Shown here: positions 34,478 to 43,989 of the stretch, in pieces | Layout of the letters: every line of letters starts with the position of its first letter | Numbering within the stretch: the first letter of the stretch is position 1 | NCBI GenBank assembly: GCA_026075535.2 | Contig: AP026546.1 | Span: forward strand, 1,054,001 to 1,118,000 | Direction: 5' to 3' | Length of the DNA stretch: 64,000 bases | Origin: Tricholoma matsutake | Taxonomy: Eukaryota; Basidiomycota; Agaricomycetes; Agaricales; Tricholomataceae | Translations under genes and position numbers: made by a program | Notes under the pieces: model-generated | Seen by the model: only the letters and a program-made list of their open reading frames with translations | What the model was told of the DNA's origin: nothing | The model's database searches: none

Positions 34478-35365
34478 AAATGTTACCTTACTGAAACCCG
34501 AATACTTTTGCATTTGCGCTATGTGTCAAGGGCATCTATTAATAGATAGCTCGGAAACGGAAATGTTGTCTAAAATTAGACAATGTTCGGAAATGGATGA
34601 TGAAGTAGTGGAAGCTGTGAAAGCTCTGAAGGGAGAGAAGAAGGGTAATATTAAAGGAGATGAGTGGGCTGAGGAACAAGGGTTGGTGTTGTTTCAAGGA
34701 AAGGTGTATGTACCAAAGGATCAGGATTTATGAAGGGAGATCGTCTGGTTACATCATAATATGCCAACTGCCAGACACCCAGGAAGATGGAAGACATTGG
34801 AATTAGTAATGAGAAATTATTGGTGGCCCAGAATTTCGAAGTATGTGTTGGGGTATGTGGATGGATGTGATACATGCATGAGGGGTAAGAAATTTCCAGA
34901 AAAACCTGCAGGAAAATTAATGCCGAACCCTATACCTAAAGCGCCGTGGCAAGATATATCTGTGGATTTTATTACCGGATTACCCAAGGCTCAAGGGTAC
35001 GATGCAATATTTGTAGTATGCGACCACTTTACAAAGGAGGTCCATATTATTCCTACTACTACAGAAACCTCATCATTGGGCTTGGCGCGCCTCTATCTAA
35101 ATCAGGTATGGCGGTTACATGGGTTACCTGATACCATTATCTCTGATCGCGGACCACAATTTGCTTCCGCATTTATGCAAAAACTAAATAACATATTGGG
35201 AATTCAAACTAAATTATCTATGGCATATCACCCACAGACTGATGGGCAGATGGAGAGAATGAATCAGGAGTTGGAGCAGTACCTATGTATGTTTGTCAAC
35301 TACCAACAAACCGACTGGCCCGAATGGCTGGCAATTGCCGAGTTTTCCCACAATAACAAATTCCA
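34428..35365 (+). pseudogene. gypsy integrase, truncated
   Basis: After a frameshift near 34,455 the frame continues through a linker to a TGA at 34,731. The HHCC zinc finger follows (LHHNMPTARHPGRWKT ... CDTCMRGK), then the catalytic core with Asp in DISVDFITGLP, Asp in ISDRGPQFAS and Glu in HPQTDGQMERMNQELEQYL, so the D-D-35-E residues are all present. Homology ends after EWLAIAEFSHNNKFHSA. The C-terminal GPY/chromodomain region is missing, replaced in frame by an unrelated protein from about 35,366. Confidence 0.88.
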
Positions 35366-36270
35366 TTCAGCTCTCCCAGCCAGGTTCAAATGGACAGACC
35401 CACAGAACATGCAAAAGAGTGTCATAGAAGACTTCAACCACATTCTGCAGTGGCAAATGGCACAGGGCCCTGAGAGGGCATTCAGGTTCAAAATAATCAA
35501 GCTGCACAATGGCAGTGTCTCTCCTGTGCAATATCCTAATGATTTGAATAGCCCTACACCTTCTCAGCGGATGCGCAAACACACTGGCTGACGTAATGCA
35601 GATGCCGCTGCCATGCCCGATGTAGACTCCCCTGCTGCCACTACCACTGCCATGCCCAGTGCAGACAACTCAGTGGCCCATGCTGACTCAGTCGCTCCCA
35701 CACCCGCTCCCATGCCCATGCCCGACCCCAAAGGCTAATCCCAAAGCTTAGGTGCACCTCCTCTTCTCCCAACCCACATTCACAATCAAGAGTCATAAAA
35801 GCTGCAAAAGGCAAATCCAAGGCAAAGAAACCTGGCCAAAGGTTGATGGCAGAACAGGCACACAACTCAAACACAAGTGCAACTCTGTTGAATGATGTAC
35901 AAGTCCATCAAATGACAATGGACATACTCTGTAATGCTGGTGTTGCTCAGCCACAGCCAATTAATGGTCCAGGTGATGGTGAACTGCAGTATCTTATACC
36001 TTGAGACATGTACATGAGGTACATGGGACCCATGTCAGGCAACAATGTGAATGACCCCCCTATTGATCCATCCCTGTTCTGAAATGACCACTCCACTCCA
36101 CCTCCTCAACAAACATCACAATGACTTAAACCTTGCCCCCTTTTTCATGGCCAGGATACAGGAGTGGCCAGCATGGGAGTGGCCAGCATGCCCGATGAAG
36201 GATTGTCAGTGGTTAGCTATCAACCAATGACCCTACCCCCATCCCAACAAAACCTGACAATCAGGTGATC
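35366..36270 (+). pseudogene. repeat-type gene fused in frame to the integrase end
   Basis: From LPARFKWTDPQNMQKSVIED on, the reading frame belongs to a different family: FNHILQWQMAQGPERAFRFK, then a TGA (near 35,590) and a Pro/Ala/Met-rich low-complexity stretch to about 35,738. A second piece (about 35,805-36,270) reads AKKPGQRLMAEQAHN, DILCNAGVAQPQPINGPGD and RYMGPMSGNNVNDPP, with TGAs after LQYLIP and after DPSLF. I have seen similar proteins repeated in mushroom genomes but know no function. The two pieces may be exons of one gene together with 37,046-37,730. Confidence 0.4.
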
Positions 36271-36380
36271 ACATCGGCAGCAGCAAGCATGGCAGCGGCA
36301 AGCTTGGCCAATGTAGGATCGTTCAACGGTTAGCTATCAACCAATGACCCCACCCCCATCCCAACAAAACCTGACAATCA
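36212..36380 (+). repeat. two direct copies of a ~55-bp motif
   Basis: ggttagctatcaaccaatgacc...cccatcccaacaaaacctgacaatca occurs at about 36,212-36,264 and 36,326-36,380, separated by about 60 bp that include variants of cggcagcagcaagc. Probably a local duplication. Confidence 0.6.
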
Positions 36381-37045
36381 ACCAATCAGAGGGTCGACAA
36401 TGAAAGACAACTAATGACCTTGCACAACAGGAGTCCATTTTAAACACAACCCTTGGTAAAAGAGAGAAGAGGAAAAATGTGAAATTTTCAGACTAATTAT
36501 ACAACAAGATTTCTGTATGAATGTAAAATAAAATGGTCCAACCATTACTTTTTTCTGCCTTGTTTGACCTCCTCTCTGTCCTCAGATGTTCCTGCTCTCT
36601 TCTTTTGGTTTGGCTGAGGGCTGGTACTTCTTGAAGGCCAGGTGGGGGACAAATGGCAAGGGGATCAGCATAATTGTGGAGGAGGAGGGGAATGCGATGC
36701 CAGTGGTGAAGGATGGGTGGGTGGTACAAACACATTGCTGGTGGATACTGTTACCGGTTCCACAGGGTCAGCATTGGGGATTGAGGGGGGTTGAAGGAGG
36801 GGAGGAAGGGGTGCATCCACAGAGGTCATACATTGAACTGATTCATGAGAACCTTGTGGTGTGGTGGGAACAACCTTGATTTGAGGACCATGTCCTTCTT
36901 CCTCAAGCCCAGTGGGAGCAGCATGTGGCAGTGCAGGAGTGGGAGAGGGAGTGGGAGAGGGGGAGTGAGCTCCACTTGACGCATCATCTTGACCTTGCCA
37001 AGTGGGCTGGCCGGCTTCTGCATCAGCCAAAGCGACCAGCAGCAA

Positions 37046-37730
37046 ATGCATGGCAATGTTCTAGATGGCTATGTCCCTATCCAAGCCGATGATGGGCACC
37101 ACTATTTAGTGCCCCACTTTATGATTCCCACCACTCATCAGGCAATGAATGCCTATCACCAGAAGTTGGAACTTGATGTCCATAATGCGGATGGAGGAGT
37201 AAGCTTCATTTATTTCAAATCAGGTTGAAGTTAAGGGCTGCTGCTGTGTCTTGGCTCTTGGCCACTCCCATATCCTGGCTGCTCCCATTTCTCTATCCAC
37301 TCCCATGTCTTGTCTATCCCAACTGACATTATGATCAATTTGCAGTCTGGCAACATGACTGCGCTGCCATACTACCTGGTGGCCCGCAACCAGCTCATCC
37401 TACCTGCTGATCCAGTAAGTGTCATCCTCATTTGTGTTTCTACATTAGTTCATCCTGTTGCAGGACTTGACAGACAGGGAGTTGTTGAGCTGCCACGCTG
37501 AAGTGAAGGCCCTTCAAGACCAGCTTGGCATATTGTACAAGGATGCCAGTCATCGTCTGTACATGGCTGAGGTGGAGAAGCTTGAACAACAAGATATAAC
37601 ATTGAAAACATATGCCATTTTGAAGGAAAGGGTTGAAAATAAGTTGAAATCATTCAAAAGGAGGTTCTCAAAAATTACGCCATCATCCCACTCAGATGCT
37701 ATGGCCAATCCCCCTGCCGATTCCCAGTGA
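37046..37730 (+). CDS. three-exon small gene of unknown function
   Basis: Exons 37,046-37,198, 37,346-37,414 and 37,464-37,730 join without phase change. Donors are GTAAGC and GTAAGT and both acceptors are TTGCAG; the introns are 147 and 49 nt. The product is about 162 residues: GYVPIQADDGHHYLVPHFM, DVHNADGGSGNMTALPYYLV, then RELLSCHAEVKALQDQLGI and a coiled-coil-like C-terminus (HRLYMAEVEKLEQQDITLK). The ATG at 37,046 is the first in frame, but upstream exons are possible. It contains no premature stop. The downstream part resembles proteins I recall as recurrent in mushroom genomes, with no assigned function. Confidence 0.5.
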
Positions 37731-37849
37731 TGTGGAAGGATAATTAATACCTTACTCATTATATATATATCTATGTAGCTTTTGTCTGTATTCTGTTCTT
37801 AATGCACATCATTGTAGTAATAGCATTGTTTTTGTAGTCCTGTCAAGCC

Positions 37850-38640
37850 CCGATGTCAGTGCTGCTTCCCCATTCCTGTCCCCATCCCCACTCCCATCTC
37901 CATCCTGGTCCCCACTCTGGTCCCCGTTCCCACTCCCTTCTCCATCCCTGTCCCCATCCCAGTCCACGTCCCCTTCCCTGCAATTGCATTTCAAACATTA
38001 CTAATGTCTGTACTATCTTCTTAATGGACATCTATCTGTACAGTACAGCAAGTAAAGTAGTAATGTAGTCATTTATTAATTAATAGAGTATGTACAAATA
38101 TATAGTGAGTTTGATGGCATCCATTGAAACAGATAATACAATGTGTACAGTCAATAGTCCCCATCCCCACTCCCATCCTGCTCCCATCCTGCTCCCATCC
38201 CCGCTCCCATCCCCATTCCCGTTCCCATCCCCATCCCCATCCCCTTCCCTGCAATTGCATCTCAAACATTACTAATGTCTGTACTATGTTCTTAATGCAC
38301 ATGTATCTGTACAGTACAGCAAGTAATGTAGTAATGTAGTCATTGGTTAATTAATAGAGTATGTACAAATATATAGTGAGTTCGATGGCATCCATTGAAA
38401 GTCAATAGTATTCATAGGTTAATATTGTGTCCATGCCCAATGGCTATGCTGTGGCTGTCCCCATGTCCATGGCCGCATCTGTGCCCATTGCATTTCAAAT
38501 GTTACTAATGTCTGTATTACATTCTTAATGCATGTCTATTGTAAGGTATAATAATCAGTGTACAATGTAGTCGTTGGTTAATATAGTATAGTGACTTTAT
38601 ATAGTGAGTTCGACAGTATCCATTGAACCCGTATCATTCG
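37850..38640 (+). repeat. tandem triplication of a ~250-bp unit with CCCATC-rich minisatellites
   Basis: The unit tgcatttcaaacattactaatgtctg ... gtacagcaagta ... gagtatgtacaaatatatagtgagtt ... ggcatccattgaa occurs at about 37,985-38,128, 38,252-38,400 and, more divergent, 38,488-38,626. The first two are preceded by C-rich arrays of tcccca/ctccca type (37,860-37,980; 38,157-38,250). Long Gly/Asp/Trp frames on the minus strand here are artefacts of the array. Confidence 0.8.
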
Positions 38641-38819
38641 ATACAATGTATGCATTTGATAGGTCATATCATTCGATACAATGTAGCTTACCTATGTGAA
38701 CAGGCATGTTGACACCTACACATGAAATGCAAAGGGAAGAGAACAAACTGGAGCAGGGAATGTACTAACACCCATATGCTAGATGGATGGACCTGATGTA
38801 TATGGTCCAAGAATGCTGA

Positions 38820-40250
38820 TTGGGAATAGGATTCAATGTGGCTGATTGGATGATGTTGGTACAATGGATGGGCACAGCCCCTTATAAAGAGGGGTCAGGG
38901 AGCAATCTTGACAAGGCAAGAGGATTAGACCCTCCTGTGGGATACTTGCAGGTAGAAAGGAAGATGTTCATGGACCAAGGGGAGGCCCACCTGGTACAAA
39001 ATGGAGAAATGGTGATGGAAGGAACCACCACCATCATAGTAAAGAGGGAGTCGACACATATGACACCCCAGGTGAAGACAGAAATCCATGTTTCAATGCC
39101 TGATATGTTGAAATTGGCTGAAAACAGCCTATTGCTGAGCCAGCCAGATGAGACTAACTCAATGGCTGAACAAAGAAACACACCATATGTTTGCATGTCC
39201 ACCATGGAATTAGACATGTATAGAAGTGCCTGGCAAATAACCAAGGGGAGGTGAGTGACGACCCAGATGTATGCAAGAAATCATCCAAGAGGATGAAACA
39301 GATAAAGAGCAGGAAGACCTGCTTGTAGAATAAGAACAAATGTCTGACAAAGAAGAAGACAACGATGGTGAACCATATGAAGGTTTGCAGTATAGCTCCG
39401 AAGGGGAGGAGCAGGATTTGGAGGAGTTTTAGCAAATAAGAAACTTGCAGATATGAGAAATGGGATGGGCTATGGTACCTGACCAAGGGATAGTGTTTGA
39501 CAAACACAATAGGCCCAGGGATGTAGAACCTGGACAGAGTTTGAAGAAGGAGGAGTCAACACCGGCTAGTGGTATGGGCCATGTGACTCCTAAAAAGGAA
39601 TTCAAACCTGACAGGGGCCCTCCAGGACTGCCAGGAGATGGACCTAATGGCCCACCAGGTGATTATGAAGGATCATCGGACTGTGACAATGATGAGGCCA
39701 ATGGTAGTGAGCCACCATTTGATGAAGAAGAAGATGTGGAAGGACTCAACCTTCCACACCCAGAGAATGAATGACAGGGATTGAGGAAAATGCCTTGATC
39801 CACTTGATACAACACACCATATGTGCATGCAACTGTGAAATTAGACATGTATAGGGATAGAGGATCACCTCATATCACAAAGCATCTGAGGGTGATGCAT
39901 GAGAAGTATTGTCTGATGATAGACAAACATGTTGGCCATGAGGTCAACCTGGGCAATAATATCAAGGTGCCAAGGGTACCAGAACCCAAGGCATATGATA
40001 GCGAAGAGGACACCAAAGTATTTGAAAGGTGGCTAACAAGCCTCCTGAGATGGTTTCACATATATAAGTACTGTGGACCAGCATATGTTAAAGACCATGT
40101 AGTATGCATGGCCATATTTTTGCAAGGATCAGCCCTGACTTGGTTCAACAATAATGTTGATGGAATGGACCACCAGAATGATACATGGTCATTCAAGATG
40201 GTAGTGATCAGGTTATATGATCACTTTATCCATAATGTGGCATTGGGAGT
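38820..40250 (+). pseudogene. second Ty3/gypsy-type Gag, decayed
   Basis: An acidic N-terminal region is spread over three open pieces (38,820-39,254; 39,460-39,774, with PDRGPPGLPGDGPNGPPGD). The capsid-like part (39,823-40,250) then reads PRVPEPKAYDSEEDTKVFER, WLTSLLRWFHIYKYCGP, FLQGSALTWFNNNV and FKMVVIRLYDHFIHNVAL. The P-K-x-Y-x-G/S-x-E-D...F..W L...L and L.G.A..W(F/Y) signature is that of gypsy Gag. The frame is cut at HNVAL by an 820-bp hAT-like element (40,250-41,069), and the rest of the element is missing. Confidence 0.65.
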
Positions 40251-41069
40251 AGTGTTCGCAGGTCCGGTTCAGTCCGGTTTTTGACCCCCAAATGGGGCAA
40301 CCGGCAACTGCAACCAGTCCGGACTGACCCCAGATATTGTGGGACCGCAACTGGACTGTTTAGGACTGGTCCTAATCAGTCCATGGACCAAAAAAAGACT
40401 GGTTTGGACTGGTCTTTGGTTGTAAAATGTGTTGTACCAATGTAACCATATGTAACTCCATGAATATTACCAAGACCTTATAACCATTGCATCGGTGGAT
40501 GGATATTGTAATCCCCCATCGTTTGGTCCAACTTTTAAGAGATTCCATTGGGATTTGACCATGTTATGGCCAGAATGAAAGGACATTGCTGGAACTTCTG
40601 CAACTCATGTCTGTAGTTCGTGAGTTGTTGTAACTTGTCAGGGATGCTAAATGAATAGTACACATAGTTTGCTGTGCTATTACCATGTCTATAATTGTAT
40701 CCAGGTGGGCCCAACATTTTCATTGCACAAGTTATAAGCAATGTAATCAAAGACATTCTGATCATGACAAAATACTTAATTTTGGTCATATCTTGACTGA
40801 TTCTCAACCGTTTTTGATGTTCCAGGGATGGAAATTGATGGAAATATGGGTGGGAATGTGGTCCAAGATGAATTTTCATGAAAGACCAGTTGCAACCAAT
40901 TTAAACTGGTTTTTCATTGGTCTTATGATATTTTTGAAAACTGGGCAACTGGGCAACCAGACCAAAAAAGACTGGTCCATAAATAGACCACTGGTCCGGT
41001 CCTAATCGGTCCAGTCCAATCCAGTTTTGGTTTTTTTCTCGGTCCCATGGACTGGACCTGCGAACACTA
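40250..41069. mobile_element. hAT-like non-autonomous element inserted in gag
   Basis: The ends are TAGTGTTCGCAGGTCC and, on the right, GGACCTGCGAACACTA, a 16-bp inverted pair beginning TAGTG as in many hAT elements. The interior is non-coding and packed with GACTGGT/ACCAGTC-type words near both ends. The flanking 8-mers (attgggag; agagtcag) do not match, so the target duplication is lost or a deletion accompanied the insertion. Confidence 0.7.
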
Positions 41070-41084
41070 AGAGTCAGGGGAGGA

Positions 41085-42532
41085 GGACCCATTGATGATA
41101 CTCAACCCGGGAAAACCACCAAAACAGCCAATGAGGCAATTGATGATATGTGCAACGAGTCAGAAGAAGGGTGTGAGTCGTTCTGAATGTTCATGGTCCA
41201 ACCAATAGTAAGATAACTAGTTGGTACTAGTTGTGAAGGTAGTGCTATGAGAGATGAAGGTGTTCGGCACGGTCCGATCAAGTATCGATCAATATTGAGG
41301 ACAATCGACGAGATCGACGATGAACAATGTTTATTGTTGATGGTTGAAGTGTGTATTCCGAGGACCTTTTGATAGGTCAAAAGTATATGAAGGCTATAGT
41401 CGATGGCTAGAATGTGTTGAAATGGTTGCTAGTGCTAATGACAAGAGGATTGAAGGAAGATCGAGGACACAATGATCGCAGAGGTTTCTTGTCGATCCAG
41501 AAAACTCGTAGAGACTTAGATTGTTTTTAGAAAGTTGATCAGATGCTTACAACTGTATATGAGATGATAGGTGAAGACAATTTCTTTTTTCTTTCCAAGT
41601 AGATACTACAGAGTTTTATATGTTTTAAAGAAACTTCATAAAATGGAATGAGAAACATGTGTAGAACATGAGGCAGAAGATATGAGTTAAGGCACAAGGC
41701 CAAAAAGGAGACTGGAATCCAAAAAAGAAAGATATATATCATATGATGAAAGATTAATAAAGGATATAGAACTAAAAAGGGACTGTCCTTTGTGTATAAA
41801 CTGTGCTAAGTCTCGCAATAATGCGTCCAGTGGGTTCTGTGCATGATAGGGACTTGGAACGAGGCTGACCTACTATCAGCAGGTTTGAGCACGAGTTGGA
41901 ATACTTCCTGGCACATGGTATTCCACCATTTAGATAATGAATGCGGTGCCTGATGTTGCTCACAGTCTCTCGATATCAATTGATAACGCTTGATGATGCT
42001 CGATGATGTTCGATCACGTTCAATATGATGCTCAATCACATTTGATATGAGATCGCACTCAGTAGACTTGGTCGGGAGTGGTCGCACTGCTTCTGGGACC
42101 TCATGTGAGTTATCCGATGTGATTAGAATGTGGTCGAAATAGTGTTGCCATGGCTCGAGCCACATTTTTTGCTATCTTGGGAAATAAATTACATAAAATC
42201 ACTAAAATATTTGAGGAGCTAGATCCCATCAAAAGCCAAGGGGTCTCCTGCCAACTCTAAGCGATCAGAGAAGCAGTTCCTGAGATATTCTGGTGGCTTT
42301 GAAATGGTTCAAGCCAAACCATTTCAAAGCCACCAGAATATCTCAGGAACCGCTTCTCTGATCGCTTAGAGTTGGCAGGAGACCCCTTGGCTTTTGATGG
42401 GATCTAGCTCCTCAAATATTTTAGTGATTCTACATAATTTATTTCCCAAGATAGTAAAAAAAAAAATGCAGCTCGAGCCATGGCAACACTAGGTTGAAAT
42501 GGTGAATCAGCCTTTGAGCCGAGGAGACAACC
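41085..42532 (+). repeat. dispersed repeat, copy B (interrupted)
   Basis: Homologous to 25,170-26,345. It begins in the ORF tail (NPGKPPKQPMRQLM), runs through the LTR-like block and leader to 42,139, is interrupted by the foldback element 42,140-42,491, and resumes with ggttgaaatggtgaatcagcctttgag, the start of an ORF (MVNQPLSRGDNL). After that point copies A and B diverge completely. Confidence 0.75.
42140..42491. mobile_element. foldback hAT-like MITE
   Basis: A near-perfect palindrome about 350 bp long: TAGTGTTGCCATGGCTCGAG at the left and its reverse complement at the right, with a short asymmetric centre (near ggttcaagccaaacc). It is flanked by 8-bp duplications GGTCGAAA/GGTTGAAA. The allelic-type empty site is visible in copy A (atggttgaaatggtg, near 26,303-26,320), which lacks the insertion. 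Confidence 0.88.
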
Positions 42533-42708
42533 TATCACCATCTGAAGAAACAAGCTCCCAAGATTCACAATCAACAGATTGTGAGGATGAAGATGAGGAT
42601 GTCTATGAAGCACAGGTGCTGATAGCAACCTTGAAAACTGGTGGAGATGTGCTGAGTCTCCTAGGCTCTAGCTATGCCCAAGACAACGTAGTTGTAGTGA
42701 TAGGATAA
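42499..42708 (+). pseudogene. start of an unrecognised repeat ORF (copy B)
   Basis: Opens MVNQPLSRGDNLSPSEE, the counterpart of the 26,306 ORF start, then becomes acidic (DCEDEDEDVYEA) and stops at 42,706. The shared start after the same leader suggests both copies are retroelement-like units carrying different or rearranged ORFs. Confidence 0.4.
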
Positions 42709-43189
42709 CTCTCTATGTACAGGTGATCGGCTACTGACTATGTGGTCACGTGACTGCCTGGAGTAGGTGACCACACACCCTACTCCACCTGCCCACCTCC
42801 AAAAAAGTTGACGTCCTTGTTGCCATAAAAAAAAATGGAAAACAAACAATAGGTAAAGAAATGATAAGAAATGATAAGCAATGTGACCAAAAAATTCTAA
42901 GATTGATAAAAAAAAGTCAAAAAAAAGAAAACTCAGCAAGGAGGTAGCCATTCCAAGGCTCAAAGTGCACAACTCAGATCTGACAGTTGAGGGTCATTGT
43001 CCCAATCAAGGTTTGGAGCTGAAGTCAGAGGGTGTGCAGCAATGTGGGGGATAGTGATGATGGGTTTTCCAGGGCCGATACCAGAAGGATGTCGATGAGT
43101 AATAAAAGGCTGAGATGAAACATGAGATGGCAGAGCTGGATGAAAAGATTTTCCAGATGACTAAAGAAAATGTGTACAGGAGGCCATGT
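42709..43189. other. stretch without a recognisable gene
   Basis: A-rich, with runs of A and short stop-filled frames; nothing recognised. Confidence 0.4.
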
Positions 43190-43690
43190 ACAGGACTGGA
43201 TGCAGTCAGAGGGGCAGGCATCCAGGAAGGCCATGTACCAGACTGGACATGGTCAGAGGGGTGGGCATCCTGGAAGGCTATGCATAGGACTGGACACAGT
43301 CAGAGGGGCAGGCATCCTGGAAGGCTATGCATAGGACTGCACACAGTCAGAGGGGCAGGCATCCTGGAAGGCCATGTACAGAGGCCATGTACAGGACTGG
43401 ACACAATCAGAGTGTGATACATGGCCTTCCAGGATGCCTGCCCTTCTGACTGTGTCCAGTCCGGTACATGGCCTTCCAGGATGCCTGCCCCTCTGGCTGT
43501 GTCCAGTCCTGTACCTGGGCTTCCAGGATGCCCGCCCCTCTGACTGTGTCCAGTCCCAGTACATGGCCTTCCAGAATGCCTGCCCCTCTGACTGTGTCCA
43601 GTCCTGTACCTGGCCTCCTGTACATGGCCTTCCAGGATGCCTGCCCCTCTGACTGTGGTGTCCAGTCCAATTCCATGGCCATCCTATGAG
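43190..43690. repeat. inverted array of ~45-60-bp minisatellite units
   Basis: Units of the type gactggacacagtcagagg/ggcaggcatcctggaaggc are repeated about five times in plus orientation (43,190-43,410). They then recur about six times in reverse complement (43,425-43,680: gccttccaggatgcctgcc, cctctgactgtgtccagtc). The whole is a large inverted repeat able to form a hairpin. Confidence 0.9.
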
Positions 43691-43726
43691 GCCCCCCCTC
43701 AGACTCTGTCCAGCTCTACCCATGCC

Positions 43727-43868
43727 AATCAACCAACCAACCAACCAACCAACCATGCAACCAACCAACCAACCATGCAACCAACCAACCAACCATGCAA
43801 CCAACCAACCAACCATGCAACCAACCAACCAACCATGCAACCAACCAACCAACCATGCAACCAACCCA
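43727..43868 (+). repeat. 20-bp minisatellite (caaccaaccaaccaaccatg)n
   Basis: Perfect 20-bp units repeated about seven times. The Asn-Gln-Pro-Thr frames across it are a repeat artefact and not a protein. Confidence 0.95.
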
Positions 43869-43989
43869 AACAATAAACCCTAGCATAGGGTTTAAGTCAA
43901 TCTACTATGTTCCAAATCCTCTAATAACGGCACAACTTCTGAGTGAACAAGTTCTAGAAGATAGCGTGGTCTTTGCCTTCTGCATCATT

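Larger units (their letters stand above)
30327..35365 (+). mobile_element. Ty3/gypsy LTR retrotransposon, 3'-truncated
   Basis: One LTR (30,327-30,890) is followed by a leader, gag with a zinc knuckle, protease, RT, RNase H and integrase in Ty3/gypsy order. Homology stops in the integrase after AEFSHNNKFHSA at about 35,365, where an unrelated repeat-type gene continues in frame. There is no 3' LTR, chromodomain or polypurine tract. In-frame stops (mostly TGA) and two frameshifts show it is inactive. Confidence 0.85.

Noticed and set aside
36665..37051. Pro/Ser/Thr-rich minus-strand ORF of 128 codons
   Set aside because: Its composition could be protein-like, but it overlaps the region feeding the well-spliced plus-strand gene and has no splice or motif support.
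37809..38302. Gly/Asp/Trp-rich minus-strand frames
   Set aside because: Translation of the CCCATC minisatellite; no start context, no homology outside the array.
43727..43868. CRISPR-like regular repeats
   Set aside because: The units are contiguous with no spacers, in a eukaryotic, transposon-rich setting: a simple minisatellite.
43325..43873. Long minus-strand frame rich in Gly/Trp/Leu and tandem peptides
   Set aside because: It is produced entirely by the minisatellite and the inverted array; no non-repetitive coding part.
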